From Pseudomonas lutea (GTDB lineage: Bacteria; Pseudomonadota; Gammaproteobacteria; Pseudomonadales; Pseudomonadaceae): 64,000 bases of DNA. The stretch lies in the NCBI RefSeq assembly GCF_000759445.1, contig NZ_JRMB01000002.1, positions 1,054,001 through 1,118,000 on the forward strand, in the 5' to 3' direction. Position numbers and translations under genes: made by a program. Of this stretch, positions 1 through 6,989 are shown in pieces (within the stretch, counting starts at the first letter, position 1; every line of letters starts with the position of its first letter). The notes below the pieces were generated by a model. It ran no database searches, was not told the origin of the DNA, and worked only from the letters and a program-made list of their open reading frames with translations.

Positions 1-454
1 AGACGCCAACACCTGTGATGCGATACAGGGTCCACGACTTGCTTTCATCCCACCCTACCGAATTGACATTCACCGGATCTTTGGTCGTGGCTATTTTCTG
101 GGCTGCCCAAAATCCGTTTGTCACCGCTACCCACGTTACGCCGGACGCAGCGCTGACTCCCGCTTTTATATCAATGACGTTATCAGCCGGTGGCGCGCAT
201 TTCGTGCACGTCGCCAGCGTGTAGCTGCTTGCCTGCACGGCCGCTTCACCTGCACGCACGGCTGCTTCGGCAAACTGAAATGACTCATTGCGCAGCTTGA
301 CGCTGCCCGACATTTTTTCCTGAAAAGTCGCGCTCTGCATCGAAGATATGCCGACCAGCGTCAGGAGCAAGAGAAAAACGAGGCTTACGATCAGCGCCAT
401 TCCTTGCTCGCGAAAGGGGGTAAGTGGAAATGCTCTTTGTGTCGCTGCTTTCAC
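1..454 (-). CDS. pilX: Type IV pilus minor pilin PilX (copy A, 3' end off window)
   Basis: This is the N-terminal ~151 residues of a PilX-type pilus assembly protein, cut by the left window edge. The GTG at 454 is the chosen start. It lies 10 bp past the pilW stop, and the protein then runs through a hydrophobic stretch (MALIVSLVFLLLLTLVGI) into SMQSATFQEKMSGS, the conserved PilX N-terminal region. After that comes NESFQFAEAAVRAGEAAV, typical of the amphipathic helix of PilX. Minor pilins of this family prime type IV pilus assembly at the inner membrane. The gene is last in a fimU-pilV-pilW-pilX run. In known Pseudomonas clusters pilY1 follows, which here would lie outside the window. A second, diverged PilX is at 2644-3135. 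Confidence 0.85.
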   Translation of the reverse strand, partial: MKAATQRAFPLTPFREQGMALIVSLVFLLLLTLVGISSMQSATFQEKMSGSVKLRNESFQFAEAAVRAGEAAVQASSYTLATCTKCAPPADNVIDIKAGVSAASGVTWVAVTNGFWAAQKIATTKDPVNVNSVGWDESKSWTLYRITGVGV

Positions 455-464
455 TGTGGCGCAC

Positions 465-1157
465 CTAGTAGAGACGATTACGCAACGCGATCAAAACGCT
501 GAACGACTGACTTTGGACCCGGTTAGTCGGGTCTTTCAGCACGAGCGTGATACGCACACTGCGCACCAGATCAGTGTTGCCAGGGTTGGCGGTGTATCCA
601 GTAACCACGGGGCCCGAGGCCGCGTTGGCCGTGCCAAACATCAACTGAAACTTATCCACGTTATTAACGATGGCTGCCCCTCCCAGCATGAGTTGGTTAT
701 TAACAACCTGATACTCAAGCTGCCGTATAGGGAACGCCAACTGTCCTGCCGCAGGAGCCACTGCCCCTGATCTGGCTGTCGCCGAGGATTTGCAGTCGGA
801 GAGAACTGTCCAGGAAGGTGTGCCTCCGTTGTTTCCCACATCAGCGGTCACTAGCGTCAGCTTTGCAGTGGCGTTATCCCATCGAATCGGCGTCGCCTGC
901 GCGGCTGCGAAATCAGCTTTAGCGCTCGCGTCAGTGACGGTCGCCAGGCAGCCGAACATGCCTACCATACGAATTTCCTGCGACAACTTCGTAAGAATGA
1001 AACGCGCATCTTCTTGCATCGCGGCGGACGCGTTCTGCGTCGAATAGGTATTTTTTGCAGAAATAAAGATCTGAATGATCCCGGCTACGATCAGCAGCCC
1101 CAACAATAACGAGATCATGATCTCTATCAGGCCGAAGCCTCTGGCACGATGCTTCAT
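465..1157 (-). CDS. pilW: Type IV pilus minor pilin PilW (copy A)
   Basis: A 230-residue PilW-family prepilin. The N-terminus has the class III signal: a short basic leader ending in G, then FGLIEIMISLLLGLLIVAGI, with Glu at mature position 5 as needed for pilus subunits. The segment ALQEDARFILTKLSQEIRMV-like (here MQEDARFILTKLSQ) and the C-terminal VRITLVLKDP block are characteristic of PilW. The start ATG at 1157 overlaps the pilV stop as ATGA, which indicates translational coupling. It acts in the minor-pilin priming complex with PilV, PilX and FimU. A paralogue at 3140-3841 shares the same architecture with many substitutions, so the two copies are not a recent perfect duplication. Confidence 0.9.
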   Translation of the reverse strand: MKHRARGFGLIEIMISLLLGLLIVAGIIQIFISAKNTYSTQNASAAMQEDARFILTKLSQEIRMVGMFGCLATVTDASAKADFAAAQATPIRWDNATAKLTLVTADVGNNGGTPSWTVLSDCKSSATARSGAVAPAAGQLAFPIRQLEYQVVNNQLMLGGAAIVNNVDKFQLMFGTANAASGPVVTGYTANPGNTDLVRSVRITLVLKDPTNRVQSQSFSVLIALRNRLY

Positions 1158-1615
1158 GGCGTCGCCTTAGGGTCTGCCACAACGCGACTCTTTACAGTGA
1201 AGGTTTGCTGCGCATTTGCTGTGTTGGTCGCACGCGCATCGTTCCAAATTACCGAAATCATGACCCAGCCGTTCTGTACTGTGATGACCCCCTCGCCAGT
1301 GGGTCCAGCGAAGTTAGTGATGTTGTTTTTAAAATCCACCAAATCCTGGGTTCGCGGTACGTTCAGGTTCGCCGCCGCAGGTGCGGCAGCCAAGGAAGAC
1401 AAACGGTAATCCGCATCTGGATTGGCACGAATGCGGTCCATCATGTCGTAAGCCACAAAGCTGGCCTGACTGCTCATTGTCGAACTATCGGTGTACTTCA
1501 ATGCGTTCAACTGCAGCGCAGCCGCTCCCAACAATCCAATGGCCAGGACAAGCAGCGCCACGAGTACTTCAATGAGCGTCATGCCTTGCTGCGAGTAGTC
1601 GATTTTCGCGCTCAT
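1154..1615 (-). CDS. pilV: Type IV pilus modification protein PilV (copy A)
   Basis: A 153-residue PilV. The prepilin cleavage region GMTLIEVLVALLVLAIGLLG is followed by AALQLNALKYTDSS, the family hallmark, and RIRANPDADY. The ATG at 1615 is preferred because it overlaps the fimU stop as ATGA; the TTG two codons upstream is not needed. The gene sits between fimU and pilW in one tightly coupled minus-strand operon. The product is a minor pilin processed by the prepilin peptidase in the inner membrane and is required for assembly of functional type IV pili in relatives. The diverged copy B at 3838-4293 conserves the same LNALKYTDSS block. Confidence 0.9.
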   Translation of the reverse strand: MSAKIDYSQQGMTLIEVLVALLVLAIGLLGAAALQLNALKYTDSSTMSSQASFVAYDMMDRIRANPDADYRLSSLAAAPAAANLNVPRTQDLVDFKNNITNFAGPTGEGVITVQNGWVMISVIWNDARATNTANAQQTFTVKSRVVADPKATP

Positions 1616-2094
1616 ATGCAATTACCCAATACGATGCGCCCGCTTAGGCAAATGTTGATCACCCTGCTGGTGGTGCCGCGGGTATATGTAATGCTCAGCG
1701 CGGCGGCAGGCGTTGGCACCGGGGCAGCCAAACCGCCCAGATTATTGAAATCGATAGCGCTCGGATTCCCGTTGACGGTCAGCACTGAGCCCGTGTCCAT
1801 TGCGGATAGCACACGCAACGTCGTGACAGAAGGCGTTGCAGGGTCGACGATACTGAGTTGCGTATTCCATGCGCTTCCGGCAACCGTTGGCGTGATGCGA
1901 ATCACAGTCCCACTGTTTATCGCCTGCTGACGTGCATAGTTGAGGAAACGCTGAAAGTCGCTGACTTCCGTGTCTGCCTTGGTGTTTTGAATCGCCGTGC
2001 TAAAACTCGGAACGGCGATGGCGGCGAGGATGCCCACCAGCGTCAGCGTCACCAACAACTCAATCAGCGTAAAACCCCGACACCGTTTGGGCAT
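1612..2094 (-). CDS. fimU: FimU/GspH-type minor pseudopilin
   Basis: A 160-residue prepilin with leader MPKRCRG then FTLIELLVTLTLVGILAAIAVPSF, a canonical class III signal with Glu5, followed by the FQRFLNYARQQAINSG helix seen in FimU/GspH proteins. The ending with two cysteines (NICLSGRIVLGNC) is typical of FimU. An AAGGAGAG ribosome-binding site lies 5-6 nt before ATG 2094. The 130-bp gap to pilE on the right suggests this gene starts its own fimU-pilV-pilW-pilX transcript. In known clusters FimU joins PilVWX to form the pilus-tip priming complex. It could equally be named fimT; the choice of FimU is by position next to pilV. Confidence 0.8.
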   Translation of the reverse strand: MPKRCRGFTLIELLVTLTLVGILAAIAVPSFSTAIQNTKADTEVSDFQRFLNYARQQAINSGTVIRITPTVAGSAWNTQLSIVDPATPSVTTLRVLSAMDTGSVLTVNGNPSAIDFNNLGGLAAPVPTPAAALSITYTRGTTSRVINICLSGRIVLGNCI

Positions 2095-2224
2095 TTAATC
2101 TCTCCTTAATGGAGAAATTGTATCGCAACCGTTTGTTTCAGGATTTAACGAGGGGATGTGTGGCTGTTTTCGCCTGATGAACGCCTCAACCACCCTGTCC
2201 ACGGAAGGCAGTGCCTCGCCAAAC

Positions 2225-2647
2225 TCAACGCCCCCAACACCCTGACACACTGGCAGCCCCGGACATCCCGACATTGTCCCGCCTGCCGGTGTCACTCAGC
2301 ACAAAGCTGCCGCAGGCATCTCCGGCCATCAGTCCTCCAGCCAGCGGCTGCGCTGTTAGCAAAAACACTCGCTCGCTCCGCTCTGCGGTTATCTGATAAA
2401 AACCGTTCCCCACGGACACTTCATGGCTAAACGCCGGCGGTCCGGTGACGTCCGAGTATTGCCCAGCCCGTGAGTGAAACCGCTCCAGCTTCTGCGCCTC
2501 TTCCACCAGCACCCCGGCGATCTCGGCGCGGCGGGTTTTGCGGGTGTATTCGGTGTATTGCGGGTATGCCACCGTGGCCAGAATCGCGACGATGGCAACG
2601 GCGATCAGCAGTTCGATCAGGGTGAAACCGGTGCGTCTTTTATTCAT
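2225..2647 (-). CDS. pilE: Type IV pilus minor pilin PilE
   Basis: A 140-residue pilin. MNKRRTG precedes FTLIELLIAVAIVAILATVA, a standard prepilin signal, and then YPQYTEYTRKTRRAEI, which is characteristic of PilE and of ComP-like minor pilins. Two C-terminal cysteines (DACGSF and SGCWGR) probably form the D-region disulphide. The start at 2647 is chosen because it makes an ATGA overlap with the upstream pilX stop; an in-frame ATG 15 nt earlier lies inside pilX. It is the last gene of the pilV-pilW-pilX-pilE run (copy B). In the familiar Pseudomonas order pilY1 and pilY2 separate pilX from pilE; they are absent here. Confidence 0.85.
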   Translation of the reverse strand: MNKRRTGFTLIELLIAVAIVAILATVAYPQYTEYTRKTRRAEIAGVLVEEAQKLERFHSRAGQYSDVTGPPAFSHEVSVGNGFYQITAERSERVFLLTAQPLAGGLMAGDACGSFVLSDTGRRDNVGMSGAASVSGCWGR

Positions 2648-3135
2648 TGTCGCTGCCGCCACATCACGCGACCTGCTTGCGTGTGCATGCTTTCGAGCAC
2701 GGTGCGAGAGTGGCCCGCGATGCCAATGGCGGTCACCCGATACAAACGCCAGATCTGGTCACCCCCGCCTCCGGCAGGCTGGTCAGTCTCGCCGACGTGC
2801 TGGACGCCGTAGTACCCGCCGCTCGTTTTAACCCAATCTATCCCTGAGGGCACACTGGTGCCGCTACCGGATAGGCTCAACGCTTCGGGCGGCGGGAGGC
2901 AATGGGCAGGCGTTGAGCAGGCCGGAAGGGCGAAAATGGGTGACAGAATCTTCGCTTCGGCGATGCGCAGCGCGGTCTCGGCCGACTGAAATGAAGCGTT
3001 GCGCTGCGTGAGGCTGCCGGCCACTTTTTCCTGAAGCGTGGCGTTCTGCATCGACGAAGTTGCTAACAGGGTCAGCAGCAACAGAAATACCAGACTTATG
3101 ATCAACACCGCGCCACGTTGGGCATGCATGGTCAT
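2644..3135 (-). CDS. pilX: Type IV pilus minor pilin PilX (copy B)
   Basis: A complete PilX-like protein of about 163 residues. QRGAVLIISLVFLLLLTLLA is the membrane helix, followed by TSSMQNATLQEKVAGSLTQR, which matches the same block of copy A, and SFQSAETALRIAEAKIL. The ATG at 3135 is chosen, 4 nt past the pilW stop with GAGGG upstream; reading further upstream would run into pilW. As in other PilX proteins there is no conventional cleavage glycine plus Glu5, since the mature Glu is replaced by a small or hydrophobic residue. The gene is coupled to pilE by an ATGA overlap. The copy B operon goes from pilX straight to pilE with no pilY1. Confidence 0.85.
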   Translation of the reverse strand: MTMHAQRGAVLIISLVFLLLLTLLATSSMQNATLQEKVAGSLTQRNASFQSAETALRIAEAKILSPIFALPACSTPAHCLPPPEALSLSGSGTSVPSGIDWVKTSGGYYGVQHVGETDQPAGGGGDQIWRLYRVTAIGIAGHSRTVLESMHTQAGRVMWRQRQ

Positions 3136-3139
3136 GCCC

Positions 3140-3841
3140 TCACCCCAGCCGATTACGGATGGCGGCGACAACATCGACGGTTTGCTCTTGCACCCGCTCT
3201 CCGGGGTCGAACAGGGTCAGGGGCAGTCGCACACTGCGGATCAGGGAGGGCTCGGCGGTGACGGTGTACCGGGTGATTGAGCGCTCGTTGTTCGAGTCGG
3301 CAACGCCAAACAACACGCTAAATGCACGCACATTGCTCACCAACGGCTGGCCGTTCAGGGACAGCTCGTTACGCGACGGGTTGAAGCGATAGACCTGTTT
3401 ATGCACCGACATTGCCGTTTCGCTGGCTGCGGGTCGGGGTGCGCGGCCCGTTGAATAAGCGGTCGCGGTCGAAACGCAATCCGTGTGAATGACCCACGTG
3501 GACCAACCTCCGCCCTCCCCGGCGGCGGCCGTGGTGAGAGTCAGCGTCCGCGTGCTTGCGTCCCAGTGAATCGGCTCATCAAACGCTCTGGAGAACCCAC
3601 TGCCGGCGCTTGCGTCGTCGATTTTCCCCAAACAACCGAACATGCCGACCAATCGCACCTCCTGCACGATTTTGCTGAGCAGGAATCTGGCGTCTTCCTG
3701 CAGGCTGGCGGACGATGCTTGACTGGCGTAGCTGCTCTTTGAGCCGATGAATATCTGCATCAGGGCGAGCGACATTACCAATCCCAACACCAGAGACAAC
3801 ATGACCTCGACGAGACCAAATCCCTTCTGCCACATGTTCAT
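3140..3841 (-). CDS. pilW: Type IV pilus minor pilin PilW (copy B)
   Basis: A 233-residue PilW paralogue. The leader MNMWQKG is followed by FGLVEVMLSLVLGLVMSLAL. The middle has ASLQEDARFLLSKIVQEVRL, aligned with MQEDARFILTKLSQEIRMV of copy A, then MFGCLG, and the end (VAAIRNRLG) parallels the IALRNRLY end of copy A. The start overlaps the pilV stop (ATGA). Same predicted role as copy A, a minor pilin in the priming and tip complex. Divergence along the whole length suggests an old duplication or independent acquisition rather than a fresh repeat. Confidence 0.9.
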   Translation of the reverse strand: MNMWQKGFGLVEVMLSLVLGLVMSLALMQIFIGSKSSYASQASSASLQEDARFLLSKIVQEVRLVGMFGCLGKIDDASAGSGFSRAFDEPIHWDASTRTLTLTTAAAGEGGGWSTWVIHTDCVSTATAYSTGRAPRPAASETAMSVHKQVYRFNPSRNELSLNGQPLVSNVRAFSVLFGVADSNNERSITRYTVTAEPSLIRSVRLPLTLFDPGERVQEQTVDVVAAIRNRLG

Positions 3842-4293
3842 GGCTGTGCGCTCCGCCCAGCGGAGACATCGGCCGTCAGCGTGAGCGTCTGCTGCTGCGC
3901 GGCCTCCTGGCTGGCGCGGGAATCGTCCCAGCTCAACGTGAAGGTAACGGTCGAACCCGCCACCGCAATCGAGGCCTCGGCATCGTCGCCGACCGCGCGC
4001 TTCAACTGCGTCGAAAAGTCATACAGGTCTTGCTGGCGAGGCACCGCCAGATTGCCAGAGGTGGGCGCCTGGCTCAGCGAAGAGAGTGCATAGCTGGCGC
4101 CCGGGTTGGCACGGATGCGTTCGAAAAGATCGTTTGCGATGAAGCTGGCATGCATGCTGCGCATTGAGCTGTCGGTGTATTTCAGCGCGTTGAGCTGGAG
4201 CATCGCCACGCCCAATATTCCAACACTGAACACCAATAACGCGACCAGCACTTCGATCAATGTCATCCCTGACTGCATCGTCCTTGCTCCCAT
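3838..4293 (-). CDS. pilV: Type IV pilus modification protein PilV (copy B)
   Basis: A 151-residue PilV paralogue: MGARTMQSG, then MTLIEVLVALLVFSVGILG, then VAMLQLNALKYTDSS. The LNALKYTDSS core is identical to copy A, and RIRANPGASY matches RIRANPDADY. The ATG at 4293 is chosen because it has GAGGTGGG about 7 nt upstream and gives a leader of normal length. Longer in-frame starts (to 4383) would give a 40-residue leader, unusual for this family. First gene of the copy B operon, divergent from the fimT-like gene at 4462. Confidence 0.85.
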   Translation of the reverse strand: MGARTMQSGMTLIEVLVALLVFSVGILGVAMLQLNALKYTDSSMRSMHASFIANDLFERIRANPGASYALSSLSQAPTSGNLAVPRQQDLYDFSTQLKRAVGDDAEASIAVAGSTVTFTLSWDDSRASQEAAQQQTLTLTADVSAGRSAQP

Positions 4294-4461
4294 GACCCAC
4301 CTCTGCCATCCGCTGTGCAGAGACCATTGAAGCCGATGCGCCGACACTTGCCCGGCGGATGTGTAACGACGGCTTGCAGACACACCGGTTCACAATGGGC
4401 CCGGTTGTCAGCGGCCGTGAGGAGGTGTTTGCTTGAGCGCCGCATTCAACGGAAGACGCTC

Positions 4462-4965
4462 GTGAAGCAGCAAGGACTGACACTGATAGAACTGCTGACA
4501 GGCTTGGTGATAGTGGGCATTGCTGCCTCGCTGGCCATTCCCGCCTTCGGACAACTGATCGACGCTCAGCGGCGGCAGGACACCGCTCAACAGCTGGCGA
4601 GCGGGCTGCGACTGGCCCGGGCCGAGGCGATTCTTCGCGGTCAGCCGGTGATGGTGCAGGCGCAAGACGGTGACTGGAGCCGAGGCTGGAATGTATTTGC
4701 GGACCTTAACCGCAATCAGGTCAGGGACGAGGATGAGCCGGCTCTGAGCGAATTCGTCACGCCCAGAAATGTTCGGGTGATAGGCAACAGCAAAGTGGCT
4801 GTCCGGATCGGTTTTGACAACACAGGCCGGCTGCTGAACAACGCCAACGGGACGCTGGCGGTGTGTCTCAAGGACGTACCCGCCAGTCACTACCAGTTGG
4901 CGGTCGCAGTGACCGGCAGGGTCACGCTGCGAACCGAGGGATTCGGCAGCGAACCTTGCGCATGA
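4462..4965 (+). CDS. fimT: FimT/GspH-type pseudopilin, plus strand
   Basis: A 167-residue FimT/GspH-family protein. From GTG 4462, VKQQG is followed by LTLIELLTGLVIVGIAASLA and an ARAEAILRGQPV helix, the GspH/FimT signature. The RDEDEPAL segment and the closing cysteines also fit. GGAAG 9 nt upstream of the GTG supports this start. An ATG at 4315 would add 49 residues before the leader, unlikely for a prepilin. It is transcribed away from the other pilin genes and converges on ispH with a 21-bp gap. FimT proteins are pseudopilins, and some bind DNA in natural transformation; whether this one does cannot be seen. Confidence 0.75.
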   Translation: MKQQGLTLIELLTGLVIVGIAASLAIPAFGQLIDAQRRQDTAQQLASGLRLARAEAILRGQPVMVQAQDGDWSRGWNVFADLNRNQVRDEDEPALSEFVTPRNVRVIGNSKVAVRIGFDNTGRLLNNANGTLAVCLKDVPASHYQLAVAVTGRVTLRTEGFGSEPCA

Positions 4966-4986
4966 TGCGGTGACAGGATGGGCGGA

Positions 4987-5934
4987 TTACAGCAGCGACT
5001 TGACGCGCAATTCTTTCGGCATCGAGAAGGTGATGTTTTCCTCACGCCCGGCCAACTCGTCCTCGCCGGTCGCACCCCATGCGTGGAGCTGCTGGATCAC
5101 GCCACGTACCAGCACCTCGGGAGCCGAAGCCCCGGCAGTGATGCCAATGCGCGCCGCACCATCGAACCAGCTGCGCTGCATGTCCTCGGCGCCGTCGATG
5201 AGATACGCCGGGGTGGACATGCGCTCGGCCAGTTCGCGCAGACGGTTGGAGTTGGAGCTGTTCGGGCTGCCGACCACCAACACCACGTCGCACTCATCGG
5301 CCAGCTGTTTGACCGCGTCCTGACGGTTTTGCGTGGCGTAGCAGATGTCGTCCTTGCGCGGGCCGCCAATGGCCGGGAATCGTGTGCGCAGGGCATCGAT
5401 CACGCGGCTGGTGTCGTCCATCGACAGCGTGGTCTGGGTCACGAACGCGAGTTTCTCGGGGTTGTTCACTTGAAGATTGGCAACGTCTTCTTCGTCTTCG
5501 ACAAGGTAGATCGCGCCGCCATTGCTGGCGTCGTACTGACCCATGGTGCCTTCGACTTCAGGGTGGCCGGCGTGACCGATCAGGATGCATTCGCGCCCAT
5601 CGCGGCTGTAGCGCGCCACCTCGATGTGCACTTTGGTCACCAGCGGACACGTTGCATCGAACACTTTCAGTCCGCGCCCCGCGGCTTCAGTGCGCACGGC
5701 CTGGGAAACGCCGTGGGCACTGAAGATCACGATGACGTCGTCCGGCACCTGATCGAGCTCTTCGACGAAGATCGCGCCACGACTGCGCAGGTCTTCGACG
5801 ACAAATTTGTTATGAACCACTTCATGGCGCACGTAAATCGGCGGGCCAAACACTTCAAGCGCGCGATTGACGATTTCGATCGCACGGTCCACCCCGGCGC
5901 AGAAGCCACGTGGGTTGGCGAGTTTGATTTGCAT
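4987..5934 (-). CDS. ispH: 4-hydroxy-3-methylbut-2-enyl diphosphate reductase IspH (LytB)
   Basis: Last enzyme of the MEP isoprenoid pathway. It reduces HMBPP to IPP and DMAPP with a [4Fe-4S] cluster in the cytoplasm. The three cluster cysteines are visible: C12 ([10 protein letters not shown]), C96 (DATCPLV) and C198 ([11 protein letters not shown]). Substrate-binding H41 (EVVHNKF), H124 and catalytic E126 ([10 protein letters not shown]) and T168 (VTQTTLS) are also present. The start at 5934 gives the standard [11 protein letters not shown]-terminus and a length of 315 residues, normal for the family. It is the last gene of the ribF-ileS-lspA-fkpB-ispH run, with a hairpin 40 bp upstream of its start. 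Confidence 0.97.
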   Translation of the reverse strand: MQIKLANPRGFCAGVDRAIEIVNRALEVFGPPIYVRHEVVHNKFVVEDLRSRGAIFVEELDQVPDDVIVIFSAHGVSQAVRTEAAGRGLKVFDATCPLVTKVHIEVARYSRDGRECILIGHAGHPEVEGTMGQYDASNGGAIYLVEDEEDVANLQVNNPEKLAFVTQTTLSMDDTSRVIDALRTRFPAIGGPRKDDICYATQNRQDAVKQLADECDVVLVVGSPNSSNSNRLRELAERMSTPAYLIDGAEDMQRSWFDGAARIGITAGASAPEVLVRGVIQQLHAWGATGEDELAGREENITFSMPKELRVKSLL

Positions 5935-5973
5935 GATGTGCCTCGTGTCTACGCGCAATGAAACATAAAAACG

Positions 5974-5999
5974 AAAAGGCCCCGAACGGTGCCGGGGCC
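5974..5999 (-). terminator. Terminator-like hairpin between fkpB and ispH
   Basis: Read on the minus strand, GGCCCCGGC, a short loop and a GGGGCC-containing arm are followed by TTTTCGTTTTT. This is a Rho-independent terminator shape lying after fkpB and 40 nt before the ispH start. It may reduce read-through into ispH or set operon polarity. Confidence 0.65.
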
Positions 6000-6016
6000 A
6001 CGGGCTCTGGTGATAC

Positions 6017-6484
6017 TCAGAGCGCCTTGACCTCGAAGATTTCGACTTCGAACGCCAACGTTTTGCCAGCCAGCGGGTGATTGAAATCGACGGTGACCTG
6101 ATCCTCGTCAATGGCTTTCACCACGCCGGGCAGCTCGGTATTCGCCGCATCGTTGAAAATCACCAGCAGCCCTTCGGACAGCTCCATGTTCTGAAACTGC
6201 GAACGCGGCATGATCTGCACGTTCTGCGGGTTCGGCTGACCAAAAGCGTTTTCCGGTGGCACCTGAAGCGTGCGCTTGTCGCCAGCCTTGAACCCGAAAA
6301 TCAACGCTTCAAAGCCCGGCAGCAGGCTGCCATCACCGACTTTGAAAGTGGCCGGGGCCTTATCGAATGTGCTGTCGACAGTGTCGCCGTTTTCCAGGTG
6401 CAGCGCGAAATGCAGCGTGACTTCCGTGTTCTGACCGATGCGGGTTTCCTGAGTAGCGTGTTCGGTCATCGACTGATCAGTCAT
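6017..6484 (-). CDS. fkpB: FKBP-type peptidyl-prolyl isomerase FkpB (SlpA)
   Basis: A 155-residue SlyD/FkpB-family prolyl isomerase. It opens with [20 protein letters not shown], then [20 protein letters not shown], and has an insert-in-flap domain around MPRSQFQNM, ending with [19 protein letters not shown]. These are the standard FKBP-plus-chaperone-flap features. The ATG at 6484 is preceded by CGGAGAAAC and overlaps the lspA end by 8 nt; a second ATG five codons in is possible. Position between lspA and ispH is conserved in many gammaproteobacteria. Cytoplasmic folding role; specific clients unknown. Confidence 0.93.
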   Translation of the reverse strand: MTDQSMTEHATQETRIGQNTEVTLHFALHLENGDTVDSTFDKAPATFKVGDGSLLPGFEALIFGFKAGDKRTLQVPPENAFGQPNPQNVQIMPRSQFQNMELSEGLLVIFNDAANTELPGVVKAIDEDQVTVDFNHPLAGKTLAFEVEIFEVKAL

Positions 6485-6989
6485 TGACGGTTTCTCCGGT
6501 TTTCTTGCTCTTGAACATGTCCAGAGCCAGCATGATCGCACCCACGGTAATGGCGCTGTCCGCGACATTGAAGGCGGGGAAGCCGTGTTCCTTCCAATGC
6601 ACGAAGATGAAATCTATGACATGGCCGATGAAGATTCGGTCGTACAGATTGCCCAGGGCTCCGCCGAGAACCAGGGCGAGGGCAATCGCCAGCCAGGTTT
6701 CGTCGCGCCCGAGGCGCTTGAGCCAGATCACCAGCACTACGCTGACTACGACGGCAATCAGCGCGAACAACCAGCGCTGCCAGCCGGAGCTGTCGGCCAA
6801 AAAGCTGAACGCAGCACCGGTGTTGTACGCCAGCATCCAGCTGAAGTAATCAGGGAGAATGACGATCTGCTCGTACAGCTCCAGGCGGTTTTCGAAGTAG
6901 AACTTGCTGGCCTGGTCAATGACCAGCACCAGCACGCTCAACCACAGCCAGCCCAGTCGGCCCATACGCCCAGCCGCTGCATTAGGCAT
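6477..6989 (-). CDS. lspA: Lipoprotein signal peptidase LspA
   Basis: Prolipoprotein signal peptidase II, a four-helix inner-membrane aspartyl protease of 170 residues. It cleaves the signal peptide of lipidated prolipoproteins. Visible family motifs are VIDQASKFY near the N-terminus, NTGAAFSFL, the catalytic-Asp motif GNLYDR and the second catalytic-Asp motif FNVADSAI. The start ATG 6989 overlaps the ileS stop by 8 nt, so the two are probably translationally coupled. Several lipoproteins in this window (49121, 49792, the macroglobulin at 53790, the hydrolase at 60197) would be its substrates. Confidence 0.96.
   Translation of the reverse strand: MPNAAAGRMGRLGWLWLSVLVLVIDQASKFYFENRLELYEQIVILPDYFSWMLAYNTGAAFSFLADSSGWQRWLFALIAVVVSVVLVIWLKRLGRDETWLAIALALVLGGALGNLYDRIFIGHVIDFIFVHWKEHGFPAFNVADSAITVGAIMLALDMFKSKKTGETVND

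Noticed and set aside
3133..3174. Upstream start for pilX copy B at 3174
   Set aside because: It would overlap pilW by 35 bp and add a leader unlike PilX; ATG 3135 has better context.
4978..5961. 327-codon plus-strand frame over ispH
   Set aside because: Antisense to an enzyme with all catalytic residues in place; composition reflects codon-position bias of ispH.
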